From Klebsiella africana (GTDB taxonomy: Bacteria > Pseudomonadota > Gammaproteobacteria > Enterobacterales > Enterobacteriaceae), in NCBI RefSeq assembly GCF_020526085.1, contig NZ_CP084874.1, positions 868,001 through 932,000 on the forward strand: DNA of 64,000 bases. The letters are read 5' to 3'. Every line of letters begins with the position of its first letter. Position 1 is the first letter of the stretch. The notes below the pieces were generated by a model. The model saw nothing but the letters and a program-made list of their open reading frames with translations. It had not been told where the DNA came from and ran no database searches. Positions 47,445 to 58,306 of this stretch are shown piece after piece. The translations under genes and the position numbers were made by a program.

Positions 47445-47765
47445 TCAGTAACTGAAGAACAGGGGGATAAGCCAGAGCGCCGATATCGAGTTCATGGCCA
47501 AAAAATACCACCCATAGCGCATGGGGAGTGATGTCGTTGAGAGATCGGCAATAACGATAATAGCCAGTGAAATTAGCAGATTGGCTATCGACATGACGAT
47601 GAACAGCAACACCACCATCAGCCCGGCCGCCATGGCGCCGGATGAGGGGCCTCCGCTACCCGCCATCATCGTTATCAGCAACAGTGCCCAGGGATAGAGG
47701 GAGATGACCAGCACGATGTTTTTGATGTTTCTGATCACCCAGTTGGGCTGTTTTTTCGTCGTCAT
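47445..47765 (-). CDS. Small three-helix membrane protein, paralogue A
   Basis: Protein of 106 residues, not recognised. It begins MTTKKQPNWVIRNIKNIVLV and has three hydrophobic segments at about 15-36, 46-72 and 84-104. AAGGACAG precedes the ATG. It is clearly related to the neighbour at 47833: both have PNW-x-x-R-x-I near the start, LYPW in helix 1, NLLIS/NFLIS in helix 2, and FFAMNSIS/FLAMNSIS followed by a Trp in helix 3. Both have 106 residues. No known motif for catalysis or binding is seen. E. coli has no gene here to my knowledge. Confidence 0.8.
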   Translation of the reverse strand: MTTKKQPNWVIRNIKNIVLVISLYPWALLLITMMAGSGGPSSGAMAAGLMVVLLFIVMSIANLLISLAIIVIADLSTTSLPMRYGWYFLAMNSISALWLIPLFFSY

Positions 47766-47832
47766 TATCTGTCCTTAGCGTAATGAAATATTTATCGTGT
47801 TTTTCACCTGAATCATCATGACGGTGGGGCCC

Positions 47833-48153
47833 TTAAGGCCATATGGCCAGCAGTACGAGCCACCATAGTGATATTGAATTCATCGCGAAAAAGCGCATTG
47901 CCGCGCCGCTGGCCAGCGGTGGGGTGGAACAGCGGGCACAAAAAATCACCAGCGAGGAGATGAGGAAATTAATGCCGGATGTCAGGGCCAGCAGAAATAA
48001 TATCGCGATGGCGGCGCCGAGCGCGGCATAGCCATGCTGAGGATGACGCTGGTTATCCCAGAGCAGCAAAATCAACAGCAACCACGGATAGAGGGCGACC
48101 GCGGCGGTAATGAGGTTGATATGTCTGACCAGCCAGTTCGGTTTGGTTTCCAT
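47833..48153 (-). CDS. Small three-helix membrane protein, paralogue B
   Basis: Protein of 106 residues when started at METKPNWLVRHINLI (48153). That gives exactly the length of its paralogue, while the open frame continues 24 codons upstream without similarity. Three hydrophobic segments occur at about 12-34, 44-72 and 86-105. Two cysteine-like positions in the helix 2-3 loop (FCARCS) are absent from the paralogue. The two genes are 67 bp apart in the same direction, so this is a tandem duplication of an unknown family. It lies downstream of argA but could have its own promoter. Confidence 0.78.
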   Translation of the reverse strand: METKPNWLVRHINLITAAVALYPWLLLILLLWDNQRHPQHGYAALGAAIAILFLLALTSGINFLISSLVIFCARCSTPPLASGAAMRFFAMNSISLWWLVLLAIWP

Positions 48154-48320
48154 TCTTTCAGCGATCCTTGCAGGGCGGGGGGTGGCCGTGGCGCCAGTCG
48201 ACATCCTGTCGACAGCCAATAGCATATCGGTGAGCCAGCGGGAAAGGAATGGCCTGCGCGGAAACCAGGAATTTAGCCCGCGTGTCGCAGATAAGCGCCG
48301 ACGCGAACAGGGTGGAGACT

Positions 48321-48360
48321 GGCCCAGGATAAAGCGATAAGTGTCGCGCTATCCCGGGCC
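48321..48360. terminator. Palindrome after argA
   Basis: GGCCCAGGATAAAGCG and CGCTATCCCGGGCC form an imperfect long hairpin (GGCCC/GGGCC, GGATA/TATCC, AGCG/CGCT) starting 22 bp after the argA stop. It may be the argA terminator or a degenerate REP-like element. Confidence 0.5.
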
Positions 48361-48382
48361 GTTAGGTAAAGAGGAGATGAAC

Positions 48383-49714
48383 TTAAGCGAGGTCGGCCAT
48401 CAGCACCTTCGACCGGCGCTGATAGTTATACATTTGCTTTTTACTCTCCGGCAGCAGGTCAATATCTACCGGCGTGAAGCCGCGCTCCTGGAACCAGTGG
48501 ATACTGCGGGTGGTTAACACGAACAGCTTGCTCAGCCCCATCTGCCTGGCCTGAGCGGCAATACGCTCCAGCAGCACCTCTCCCCGCGACGAGCTCCGGT
48601 AATCCGGATGCACCGCCACGCAGGCCATTTCGCCGATCTTCTCTTCCGGGAAAGGATAGAGGGCGGCGCAAGCGATAGTGGTATTATCGCGCTGAATAAT
48701 GGTGAATTTGTCGATCTCCATCTCCAGCTGTTCGCGGGAACGGCGTACCAGGATGCCCTGCTGCTCGAGCGGGCTTATCAGCTCAAGAATACCGCCGATA
48801 TCATTGATGGTCGCCCGACGGATCTGCTCCGCGCTCTCCATGACGATCTGAGTGCCGATGCCGTCGCGTGAAAACAGCTCCTGCAGCAGCGCGCCATTTT
48901 CCTGATAGCTGATCAGGTGGCAGCGCCGTACGCCGCTGCGGCAGGCCTTCACCGCCCCGCGCAGGAAGCGCACGGTGCCGGAGTTGTAGTCTTCGTCTGC
49001 TTCCAGCTCTTCGACGCGGGCCTGCGCTTCATTAGGGAACAATTCGGAGACAATTTCCCCGGCCTGGTTGTAAACCCCTTGCGACGAACAGAAGCCGATC
49101 ATCTTCTCCGCCTTCAGCTTGATGGCCAGCTGGGTAGCGATCTCTTCCGAAGTCAGGTTAAAGCTCTCGCCGGTGACCGACACCGCGACCGGCCCCATCA
49201 GGACAATGGCGCCGCTATCGAGCTGACGATGAATCGCCTCTTCGTCAATGCGGCGAATGCGTCCGCTGTGACAATAATCGACGCCGTCATCGACGCCTAG
49301 CGGTTGGGCAATGATAAAGTTGCCGCTGACGACGTTGATATGGGCTCCCTGCAACGGGGTGTTGTTGAGGCTCATCGACAGGCGGGCGGTGATCTCCAGC
49401 TGCAGCATCCCCGCCGCCTGCTTAACCAGCTCGAGCGTTTTGGCGTCAGTCACTCGCGTCTGCTTGTGATAGACCGGCTCGTGATGGTGCTCGGCGAGGT
49501 TAGCGTCAATCTGCGGGCGGGCGCCATAGACCACCACCAGGCGAATGCCCAGGCTATGCAATAATCCTATGTCATTGACAATATTTGAGAAATTTTCATG
49601 CTCAATGGCTTCGCCGCCCAGCATGATGACAAACGTTTTTCCCCGATGGGCATTAATATAGGGAACAGAATGGCGGAATCCTTCTACCAGTTCAGTGCGA
49701 CGTTCCTTCACCAT
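48383..49714 (-). CDS. argA: N-acetylglutamate synthase
   Basis: First enzyme of arginine synthesis, 443 residues. The N-terminal part (about 1-290) is an amino-acid-kinase-like domain that binds arginine for feedback control ([24 protein letters not shown]). The C-terminal part (about 295-443) is a GNAT acetyltransferase with [24 protein letters not shown] precedes the ATG. Two ARG boxes lie immediately upstream, so ArgR repression by arginine is expected. Confidence 0.97.
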   Translation of the reverse strand: MVKERRTELVEGFRHSVPYINAHRGKTFVIMLGGEAIEHENFSNIVNDIGLLHSLGIRLVVVYGARPQIDANLAEHHHEPVYHKQTRVTDAKTLELVKQAAGMLQLEITARLSMSLNNTPLQGAHINVVSGNFIIAQPLGVDDGVDYCHSGRIRRIDEEAIHRQLDSGAIVLMGPVAVSVTGESFNLTSEEIATQLAIKLKAEKMIGFCSSQGVYNQAGEIVSELFPNEAQARVEELEADEDYNSGTVRFLRGAVKACRSGVRRCHLISYQENGALLQELFSRDGIGTQIVMESAEQIRRATINDIGGILELISPLEQQGILVRRSREQLEMEIDKFTIIQRDNTTIACAALYPFPEEKIGEMACVAVHPDYRSSSRGEVLLERIAAQARQMGLSKLFVLTTRSIHWFQERGFTPVDIDLLPESKKQMYNYQRRSKVLMADLA

Positions 49715-49725
49715 GACAAACCCTC

Positions 49726-49764
49726 AATGCATGATTATTCGTAATTATTGTATTTTTATTCTGT
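49726..49764. promoter_or_regulatory. Paired ARG boxes upstream of argA
   Basis: Two ArgR half-operators are seen. Box 1 (49726-49743) has the core TGCATGATTATTCG and box 2 (49747-49764) the core TGTATTTTTATTCT; both resemble TGAATWWWWATTCA with a few mismatches. Their centres are 21 bp apart, which is two 18-bp boxes with a 3-bp gap, the standard ArgR arrangement. They lie 12 bp upstream of the argA start codon and so overlap its leader or promoter. Confidence 0.82.
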
Positions 49765-49941
49765 TTTGCTGTTAAACGCAAGCCCCAATTTTAGGCTAAG
49801 TCACGAAAAACATGTGACCCGGCGCAGGGTGTCAATGAATGTTTACCCTTTTATAGATGACAGGTTATATGCCTTTCGTTAAAGTTTCTGGTCAATCTGT
49901 TTGTTTTGGGTATAAATGCGTTTTTATTGCTTGGGAGTGGC

Positions 49942-51195
49942 ATGTCGGGAAACAACTCTGGATTAAGCCGTCGCCGTTTATTGCAGGGGGCGGGCGCCAT
50001 GTGGTTAATGAGCGTGAGCCCTGTCGGGCTGGCCGCCGCCGCGCGGGTGGTCGCTGTTCGCGTCTGGCCAGCATCGACCTATACCCGCGTTACGGTGGAA
50101 TCGAATCATGTGCTGAAATACCGGCAGTTTGCCCTCAGTAATCCGGAACGAGTAGTGGTCGATCTGGAGGGGGTTAACCTGAACTCGGTACTGAAGGGCA
50201 TGGGAGGGCAGATCCGCGCTGACGATCCCTTTATTAAGTCCGCCCGCGTGGGCCAGTTTGATCCGCAAACCGTGCGCATGGTCTTCGAACTCAAGCAGAA
50301 TGTTAAGCCGCAGCTGTTTGCCCTCGCGCCGGTGGCCGGCTTTAAAGAGCGTCTGGTGATGGATCTCTATCCCTCCAACGCCACCGATGTTCAGGATCCG
50401 CTGCTGGCGCTGCTCGAGGATTACAACAAAGGCGATCTGGAGCGGCAGGTGCCGCCGGCGCAAAGCGGGCCGCAGCCGGGCAAAGCCGGGCGCGACCGAC
50501 CGATTGTCATCATGCTCGATCCCGGGCACGGCGGCGAAGACTCCGGCGCCGTGGGGAAGTATCGCACCCGCGAAAAAGATGTGGTGCTACAGATCGCCCG
50601 TCGCCTGCGGGCGCTGATCGACAAAGAAGGCAATATGAAGGCCTATATGACCCGCAACGAAGACGTGTTTATCCCGTTGAAAGTGCGTGTCGCCAAGGCG
50701 CAGAAGCAGCGCGCCGACCTGTTCGTGTCGATTCACGCCGACGCCTTTACCAGCCGCCAGCCCAGCGGCTCTTCGGTGTTTGCCCTCTCCACCAAGGGGG
50801 CCACCAGTACCGCGGCAAAATATCTCGCCCAGACGCAGAACGCCTCCGATCTGATCGGTGGGGTCAGCAAGAGCGGTGACCGCTACGTCGACCACACCAT
50901 GTTCGATATGGTGCAGTCCCTCACCATCGCCGACAGCCTCAAATTTGGCAAGGCGGTGCTGGAGAAAATGGGCAACATCAATAATCTGCACAAGAATCGG
51001 GTAGAGCAGGCGGGCTTTGCGGTGCTGAAGGCGCCTGATATCCCCTCCATTCTGGTGGAGACGGCGTTTATCAGTAACGTGGAAGAAGAGCGGAAACTGA
51101 AAACAGCCAAATTCCAGCAGGAGGTGGCCGAGTCGATCCTCGCCGGGATTAAAGCCTACTTCGCCGACGGCGCGACGCTGGCCCGCCGCGGATAA
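49942..51195 (+). CDS. amiC: N-acetylmuramoyl-L-alanine amidase AmiC
   Basis: Septal murein amidase that helps to split daughter cells, exported by the Tat route. The ATG at 49942 with GGGAG upstream gives 417 residues and a twin-arginine signal [14 protein letters not shown]; the longer frame adds 12 unlikely residues. After the signal come an AMIN domain (about 30-160), which guides it to the division site, and an amidase_3 domain (about 190-410) with the zinc motifs DPGHGGED and HADAF and the catalytic glutamate in VETAFISN. Divergent from argA. Confidence 0.97.
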   Translation: MSGNNSGLSRRRLLQGAGAMWLMSVSPVGLAAAARVVAVRVWPASTYTRVTVESNHVLKYRQFALSNPERVVVDLEGVNLNSVLKGMGGQIRADDPFIKSARVGQFDPQTVRMVFELKQNVKPQLFALAPVAGFKERLVMDLYPSNATDVQDPLLALLEDYNKGDLERQVPPAQSGPQPGKAGRDRPIVIMLDPGHGGEDSGAVGKYRTREKDVVLQIARRLRALIDKEGNMKAYMTRNEDVFIPLKVRVAKAQKQRADLFVSIHADAFTSRQPSGSSVFALSTKGATSTAAKYLAQTQNASDLIGGVSKSGDRYVDHTMFDMVQSLTIADSLKFGKAVLEKMGNINNLHKNRVEQAGFAVLKAPDIPSILVETAFISNVEEERKLKTAKFQQEVAESILAGIKAYFADGATLARRG

Positions 51196-51212
51196 CCACA
51201 CAGGAAAGGGAC

Positions 51213-52289
51213 ATGGCCTTACTGAAAAGCGCCCATGGCGGTAACATCCGCGAGGCCGCCGCCCTGCTGGGCATAGCCCCCGGCGAGCTGCTGGATTTTA
51301 GCGCCAACATCAATCCGCTGGGGATGCCTGCCTCGCTCAGACAGGCGATCGTTGACAATCCAGGCTGCGCCGAACGCTACCCTGACGTCGAGTATCAGCA
51401 GCTGCACCTGGCGCTGGCTGCCCACCATCAGCTACCGGCGGCGCATATCCTCGCCGGCAACGGCGAAACTGAATCGATCTTCACCCTCGCTCACGGTCTT
51501 AAGCCGCGGCGGGCGATGATCGTCATTCCCGGTTTTGCGGAGTACCGGCGGGCGCTGCAGACGGTGGACTGCGAGGTGGTGGAGTATGCCCTGCGGGAGT
51601 GCGATGGCTGGCAGCTGACTGACGCCATCCTCGATGCCCTGACTCCGGCGCTGGACTGCCTGTTTCTTTGCACCCCGAACAACCCCACCGGCCTGCTGCC
51701 GGAGCGGGGCCTGCTGGAAGCCATTGCGCAGCGCTGCCGGGCCCTGAATATCAGCCTGATCCTCGATGAGGCCTTTCTTGATTTTATGCCCGACCAGCCG
51801 GGATTTATTCCCCTGCTGGCGCAGTACCCGCACGTCTGGGTTCTGCGCTCGCTGACCAAATTTTATGCTATTCCGGGGCTGCGTCTCGGCTATCTGCTCA
51901 ACGCTGACGCGCAGGCAGTGGCCCGACTGCGCGAGCGACAAATGCCGTGGTCCATTAATGCCTATGCCGCCCTGGCCGGGGAAATTATTCTCCAGGATCG
52001 GGCGTATCAGCGGGCCACCTGGCAGTGGCTGCAGGAGGAGGGAGCGCGTTTCTATGCGCAGCTGCAGGAGATGGCCGGGCTGACCGTGTGGCCCGGGCGT
52101 GCTAACTACCTGTTCTTGCGCTGCGACAGACCCGATCTTGACCTGCAATATGCCATGCTGCGCCAGCACGTGCTGATCCGCAGCTGCGCCAACTACCCGG
52201 GGCTGGATAGCCGCTATTTCCGGGTGGCGATCCGCAGCGCCGAGGAAAACGACCAGCTGCTGGCGGCGCTGCGCCGGGCGCTGGCCTGA
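51213..52289 (+). CDS. cobD: CobD, L-threonine-O-3-phosphate decarboxylase
   Basis: PLP-dependent enzyme of 358 residues that makes (R)-1-amino-2-propanol O-2-phosphate for the cobalamin side chain. The fold-type-I aminotransferase signature is [16 protein letters not shown] with the PLP lysine at Lys216, and CTPNNPTG binds the cofactor phosphate. It is only 17 bp after amiC on the same strand, and its 3' end meets the convergent pduX 3 bp away. The substrate of CobD is the product of the PduX threonine kinase, so the two neighbours catalyse consecutive steps. Confidence 0.93.
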   Translation: MALLKSAHGGNIREAAALLGIAPGELLDFSANINPLGMPASLRQAIVDNPGCAERYPDVEYQQLHLALAAHHQLPAAHILAGNGETESIFTLAHGLKPRRAMIVIPGFAEYRRALQTVDCEVVEYALRECDGWQLTDAILDALTPALDCLFLCTPNNPTGLLPERGLLEAIAQRCRALNISLILDEAFLDFMPDQPGFIPLLAQYPHVWVLRSLTKFYAIPGLRLGYLLNADAQAVARLRERQMPWSINAYAALAGEIILQDRAYQRATWQWLQEEGARFYAQLQEMAGLTVWPGRANYLFLRCDRPDLDLQYAMLRQHVLIRSCANYPGLDSRYFRVAIRSAEENDQLLAALRRALA

Positions 52290-52292
52290 GGC

Positions 52293-53195
52293 CTACTGCA
52301 GGGTGACGCCCCCGGGCACCATCGCCAACAGATGCTGCTGCGGCCAGTGGGCGGCGATGTCGCTGTCTGCCAGCCGCCATTGCAGAAATTCGACGTCATG
52401 ACGACGGCGGTCCAGCAGCAGGCCGACGACGCTGCCGCTGTGCGCGACGTTGAGGCCATAGAGCCCTGCGTTTTCCACCAGGTCCAGCAGTACGTCAAAT
52501 CCCGGCTTAGGCAACAGCTGCTGGCTGGCAATGGCGCTGATGGTTGCTGCTTCGCCCAGCAGCTGCGGGTTGCCGCAGTGGCAGGCCTGCTGCACTTTCT
52601 CCCACGCCAGCTGCAGCCGGGAGGCGTTTGCCAACAGGCCCGGCTCGCGCGGTAGCTGGTGATAGTCGGTGGTGCGCAGCGTCAGCGGGCTCTCCAGCAC
52701 TAACAGGTCGAGCGCCGGCGGAGGGGGACAGGCGATTTGCGTGGCGGCGGTATTATGATCGAACAGTGTCAGCTGGCGAAACAGGGTGCTGTCGGTAGGC
52801 TCCAGCGCGACGCACAGGCGCGCCAGCGTCGGCTCATCCAGTAGATGGCCCAGATGATGGGCGGTGGCGACGGCGGTGGCAGCGATATCGGCGGTGCTGC
52901 TGGCCATCCCTTTGGCCACCGGGATCGTTGAGTGCAGGGTGATGCGGATCTGCTGGCTCAGCGCTGGAGGATAGCCCCAGTGGGCCAGCAGCTGGTCGAC
53001 CATCGCCCGCGACAGCGGCCGCTCGTCTTTTCGTGGCACCCCGGTCTCGACCTCGACGGTGCTGTACCAGTCCACCGGACAGGAGACCAGCTTTTCGCTG
53101 CCGAGGATCCAGCCCTGGATAAGTTCTCCGCACGAGGCGGGACATTGTGCAACAGCCACGTTTTCACCTTTCCGCTTACCTTCGCCAGGGCGCAT
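52293..53195 (-). CDS. pduX: PduX, L-threonine kinase
   Basis: GHMP-family kinase of 300 residues that phosphorylates L-threonine for cobalamin synthesis and B12 assimilation. The ATP-binding stretch PVAKGMASSTADIAATA is visible near residue 94, and NVAVAQCPASCGELIQGW near the N-terminus is what I recall for Salmonella PduX. It is the last gene of the leftward pdu run, 55 bp after pduW. Confidence 0.94.
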   Translation of the reverse strand: MRPGEGKRKGENVAVAQCPASCGELIQGWILGSEKLVSCPVDWYSTVEVETGVPRKDERPLSRAMVDQLLAHWGYPPALSQQIRITLHSTIPVAKGMASSTADIAATAVATAHHLGHLLDEPTLARLCVALEPTDSTLFRQLTLFDHNTAATQIACPPPPALDLLVLESPLTLRTTDYHQLPREPGLLANASRLQLAWEKVQQACHCGNPQLLGEAATISAIASQQLLPKPGFDVLLDLVENAGLYGLNVAHSGSVVGLLLDRRRHDVEFLQWRLADSDIAAHWPQQHLLAMVPGGVTLQ

Positions 53196-53250
53196 AGTGG
53201 CATGGCGGCCCGCCGGTTACCATGATTCTCCGCAAGAGGAGGTGCGTCGT

Positions 53251-54890
<1,640 letters not shown>

Positions 54891-54906
54891 CAGGCGTTTT
54901 ATGGGC

Positions 54907-55257
54907 TCAGGTCCGGGTAATTGGGCAAGCGGTGAAGCGCATCAGCTCACCGAGGGTGCGTGTGACCTGCCTGAGCGCGTACTCCACGGCGGAGACATCG
55001 CCGGTCAACACCACCGCGCCGGTGAAGCGATCGAGAAAGCCGATCTCCACCGCGCCGGATTTGGTGGCGATGTCGCAGGCGATAATCGATGCTTCACTGG
55101 GGGTAATGGTAAGAATGCCGATGGCGGAGACCGCGTCCGGCAGACCCAGCTTTTTGAACAGATCTTTGCCAGGATTGGCAATGAGATGCGCCAGAGTGAC
55201 CTGTTTGCCCGGGACATACTCCTGGATCATGCGTTCGGTAGGGGTTTGCGGTTCCAT
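54907..55257 (-). CDS. pduU: PduU, shell protein (permuted BMC)
   Basis: Shell protein of 116 residues with a circularly permuted BMC domain. It begins [29 protein letters not shown], the N-terminal part that forms the small beta-barrel cap in Salmonella PduU. The ATG at 55257 is chosen for agreement with that family; it overlaps the pduT stop by one base. Confidence 0.94.
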   Translation of the reverse strand: MEPQTPTERMIQEYVPGKQVTLAHLIANPGKDLFKKLGLPDAVSAIGILTITPSEASIIACDIATKSGAVEIGFLDRFTGAVVLTGDVSAVEYALRQVTRTLGELMRFTACPITRT

Positions 55258-55811
55258 TATCCCTCCATCAGCTGTTGCCACAGCGCATCGTGCGGTCGCG
55301 GGATCACTGCCCGGTAAACCAGTAATCCTTTCTCGCCTGCGCTGTCGCTGGCCACCGTGACGGCGTTGTCGACATCGGCGATATCACCCGCCACCACCAT
55401 GTAGCATTTGCCGCCGATACCAAACGCCATATGGACCCGCACCAGGGTGACGTTGGCGGCTTTCACCGCGCGGTCGGCGGCGCTGATGCACGCCGCTACG
55501 CTCCAGGTTTCGACGATCCCCGCCGCCTGTCGCTGCTCGACCACGTTGAGACCGCTGATCGCCGGTAGGATGCTGGGGTGAATGTTGGCCAGCACCAGGC
55601 TGTCCACCAGCATTTCCCCGGCGCGCGCGGTGCCGGCGGCGATTGCCTGCTGCACGGCGCCGACGTCGCCGCCGAGCATCAGCAGGAATTTCCCGGGGCA
55701 AAGGGTTCTGCAGAGCAGGAGCTGTACGTTCGCGCTTTTCAGCATGACGTCGCCCAGCTCCATCCCCCTGGCGATGCTGGTCAGTTCTAAAATTCCGATA
55801 GCCTGGGTCAT
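55257..55811 (-). CDS. pduT: PduT, tandem-BMC shell protein with Fe-S site
   Basis: Shell protein of 184 residues made of two BMC domains (about 1-92 and 95-184). The trimer binds a [4Fe-4S] cluster at the pore in Salmonella through Cys38, which is present here in CRTLCPGKF. It probably passes electrons between the lumen and PduS. Its Shine-Dalgarno GTAAGAGG lies within the duplicated 20-bp unit at the end of pduS. Confidence 0.95.
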   Translation of the reverse strand: MTQAIGILELTSIARGMELGDVMLKSANVQLLLCRTLCPGKFLLMLGGDVGAVQQAIAAGTARAGEMLVDSLVLANIHPSILPAISGLNVVEQRQAAGIVETWSVAACISAADRAVKAANVTLVRVHMAFGIGGKCYMVVAGDIADVDNAVTVASDSAGEKGLLVYRAVIPRPHDALWQQLMEG

Positions 55812-55815
55812 GATT

Positions 55816-55855
55816 AACCTCTTACAAGCGTAATGAACCTCTTACAAGCGTAATG
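55816..55855. repeat. Perfect 20-bp tandem duplication at the pduS-pduT junction
   Basis: AACCTCTTACAAGCGTAATG occurs at 55816-55835 and again at 55836-55855 without a mismatch. On the minus strand the unit carries the end of pduS and the pduT ribosome-binding site. Removing one copy would place TAA directly after ...ITLVRG and leave the pduT Shine-Dalgarno intact. Confidence 0.97.
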
Positions 55856-57186
55856 GCCTGCTCCGTGATGGCGGAGACCAGGCCGTCAATACTGGCGTGT
55901 ACCGGCGCGCCGAGGGCGTCGGCAGGGATATCTGCCAGCAGCTGGCCACGCGTCACCTGCTCTCCCGGCGCGACGCAGGGCACGGCGCTGATGCCGATAT
56001 GCTGGCGCAGGGGCAGGGTGACGCAGGTCACCCCCGGTTCCACCGCCGTCAGCGGCGCCTCCTGATACCAGGGATCAAGCCCCAGTTTGCTGATGAGCCG
56101 CTTGACCGGCACCAGCCGATGCTTCGCCATCTCGTCCGCCGGTCGCAGCGGCCCGTCGTAGCGCAGATTTTTCGCCCTCAGCTCACGTTTCAGCAGACGG
56201 TTGATGCGCATGGGGGAAATACCCACCGGGCAGGCGACGCTCTCGCAAACGTTGCACTCCGAACAGGTCAGGGCGCTGAGCAGCAGCGACGGGGTGGCCG
56301 CCTGGCGATAGTTCACCGCCCGTACCAGCAGATGAGGGGAAAGCTCATGGCCGATCAGGTGCCGGGGGCATAAATCTGTGCATAAACGGCACTGTTCACA
56401 GACAGTGCGGGCGATGGCGAGCAGCGTTCTCTCATCCTGCCGCCGTCGCTGGATCAATGGATGGTTGCCCGGGAGCACCAGCAGGCCGCCGGTGGTTTTG
56501 GTGACCGGTGTCTCGAGGGAGGTAATAAGCGAGCCCATCATCGGCCCGCCGTTGATAAACCCCGGATCGTCAACCGTCGCGCCACCGGCCAGATCCAGCA
56601 CCTCGTGCAGCGACATGCCCAGCGGTACGGTCAGCGTCAGCGGACGGGCGACGGCGCCATTGACGGTCAACGTCCGGCGAGTTACCGGATAGCCTTGCTC
56701 TACGGCTCTGGCGATATTGAGTACTGTCTGCACGTTATTGACCACCACGCCGACGCTGACCGGCAGTGCGGCAGGCGGTACGCGGCGTCCCGTCGCCAGC
56801 CAGATAGTGAGCACCTCATCCCCGGCCGGATAGACGTCAGGCAGAATATGCAGCCGGGCCCATCCCGGGAGTCGCGGGGTTAAGGCCGCAATCGCCGCAG
56901 CATATTTCGCCTTCAGGGCAATGATCCCTTCCCGGGCACCGGTGGCGGTCATTGCGTAACCCAGGCCGCGAATCAGTCGGTCAGCCTGCTGCGCCATCAG
57001 CTGTTGATCAACCTTCAGCATCGGTTCGCATTCGGCGGCGTTCACCAGCACGGTGTCCACCAGGGCCTGCAGTTTGATGTGGGTCGGAAAGCCTGCGCCA
57101 CCGGCTCCCACGACGCCGGCAGCCCGGACGCGCTCGCGGATCTCCGCCGCGTCCATGTCTGGTAGTGGCACTATCGTTTCCCTCAT
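55822..57186 (-). CDS. pduS: PduS, cobalamin reductase (Fe-S flavoprotein)
   Basis: RnfC-like flavoprotein of 454 residues that reduces cob(III)alamin and supplies PduO inside the microcompartment. The N-terminal glycine-rich loop [12 protein letters not shown] binds NADH/FMN. Two [4Fe-4S] motifs are C-x2-C-x2-C-x3-C in [12 protein letters not shown] and [14 protein letters not shown] start it at 57186 (ATG within the pduQ end) because the frame before that runs through pduQ. The last four residues SLRL arise from the 20-bp duplication. Confidence 0.94.
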   Translation of the reverse strand: MRETIVPLPDMDAAEIRERVRAAGVVGAGGAGFPTHIKLQALVDTVLVNAAECEPMLKVDQQLMAQQADRLIRGLGYAMTATGAREGIIALKAKYAAAIAALTPRLPGWARLHILPDVYPAGDEVLTIWLATGRRVPPAALPVSVGVVVNNVQTVLNIARAVEQGYPVTRRTLTVNGAVARPLTLTVPLGMSLHEVLDLAGGATVDDPGFINGGPMMGSLITSLETPVTKTTGGLLVLPGNHPLIQRRRQDERTLLAIARTVCEQCRLCTDLCPRHLIGHELSPHLLVRAVNYRQAATPSLLLSALTCSECNVCESVACPVGISPMRINRLLKRELRAKNLRYDGPLRPADEMAKHRLVPVKRLISKLGLDPWYQEAPLTAVEPGVTCVTLPLRQHIGISAVPCVAPGEQVTRGQLLADIPADALGAPVHASIDGLVSAITEQAITLVRGSLRL

Positions 57187-58295
57187 TGCAGGCTCTCCAG
57201 CAGTTGCGCAATGGCCGCGCCATCGGCCGGGCGCGGGTTGGTGCGCAGGGTGGCGTCGGCCAGCGCGGCCGGCACCATGGCGGGAATTCGCGATAAGAAC
57301 AGGGGATATTTTTCCTGCAAGGCGCCCTTGAGGGTGGGAATGGCACACTGCTGTTTCAGCGTTTCCACCGCGGCAATCAGCGCCTGGACAGCCTCCTGCT
57401 CGCCAGCTTCGGGCGGGCAGAAGCGGCAGGCCCTGGCCAGGCGCGCATAGCGCTTCGCCGCTCGCGGCTCGCCGGCGTTGAAGCGGATCACCGAGGTCAG
57501 CAGCAGCGCGTTGGCCAGGCCATGGGGGAGGTGAAACTGGCCGCCAAGCTGATGGGCGATCGCATGATTGAGCCCAAGGCCAGCCTGGCTAAAGGCCATG
57601 CCGGCAAGGGTTGAGGCATTGTGCATTTTACTGCGGGTCGCGACGCAGTCGCCCTGGCGAACCGCAACGGGCAGGGCGCGAAACACCAGCCTGGCGGCCT
57701 TTTCCGCCAGCGCATCGGTAAAATCGGTGGCCTGCGGCGAGACCCATGCCTCAAGCGCGTGGGTTAGCACGTCCAGCCCGGTATGGGCTGTGATCGTGGG
57801 CGGTACGCTGACCACCAGCGTCGGGTCGATGATCGCCATGTCGGGACAGAGCGCCTCATGGAACAGCGGGTACTTGATCCCTTTTTCCGGGTCGCTGATG
57901 ACGCAGGCGCTGGTCACTTCCGAACCGGTACCGCTGGTGGTGGGGATCGCCACGCAGGTGTCGACAGGCAGCCCGCCCTGTTGACTGAACCAGACGATAG
58001 CCTTGGCGGCATCCATCGCCGAGCCGCCGCCGAAGCCGATCACCACCTGCGGACGCAGGGCCTGCATCTGCGCTATCCCTTTCGCTACGGTATGAATGGT
58101 CGGATCCGGCGTAATATCGCTGAACACGCTGATGCGGTTGCTGGCGGGCAGCGCGGCGCGCAGCCGGTCAAGCAGCGGTGAGCGAGCCAGGAAGCCGTCG
58201 CAGACGATCCAGATATGCTGATGGCTAAAGCGCTGCAGCGCGGCCAGGCTGCCCGGGCCGCTGTAGAGGCGCGTTTGCAGAGAAAAGGTGTGCAT
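57183..58295 (-). CDS. pduQ: PduQ, propanol dehydrogenase
   Basis: Iron-dependent alcohol dehydrogenase of 370 residues that reduces propionaldehyde to 1-propanol and recycles NAD inside the microcompartment. The NAD-binding GFGGGSAMDAAK and metal-binding stretch around GLGLNHAIAHQLGG with histidines are present. It overlaps pduS by four bases (ATGA). Confidence 0.95.
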   Translation of the reverse strand: MHTFSLQTRLYSGPGSLAALQRFSHQHIWIVCDGFLARSPLLDRLRAALPASNRISVFSDITPDPTIHTVAKGIAQMQALRPQVVIGFGGGSAMDAAKAIVWFSQQGGLPVDTCVAIPTTSGTGSEVTSACVISDPEKGIKYPLFHEALCPDMAIIDPTLVVSVPPTITAHTGLDVLTHALEAWVSPQATDFTDALAEKAARLVFRALPVAVRQGDCVATRSKMHNASTLAGMAFSQAGLGLNHAIAHQLGGQFHLPHGLANALLLTSVIRFNAGEPRAAKRYARLARACRFCPPEAGEQEAVQALIAAVETLKQQCAIPTLKGALQEKYPLFLSRIPAMVPAALADATLRTNPRPADGAAIAQLLESLQ

Positions 58296-58306
58296 GGCGC
58301 CCCCGG

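Noticed and set aside
47833..48225. Longer start for the second small membrane protein (130 residues)
   Set aside because: The extra 24 residues are Arg/Ala-rich, have no counterpart in the paralogue, and make the lengths unequal; start at 48153 is preferred.
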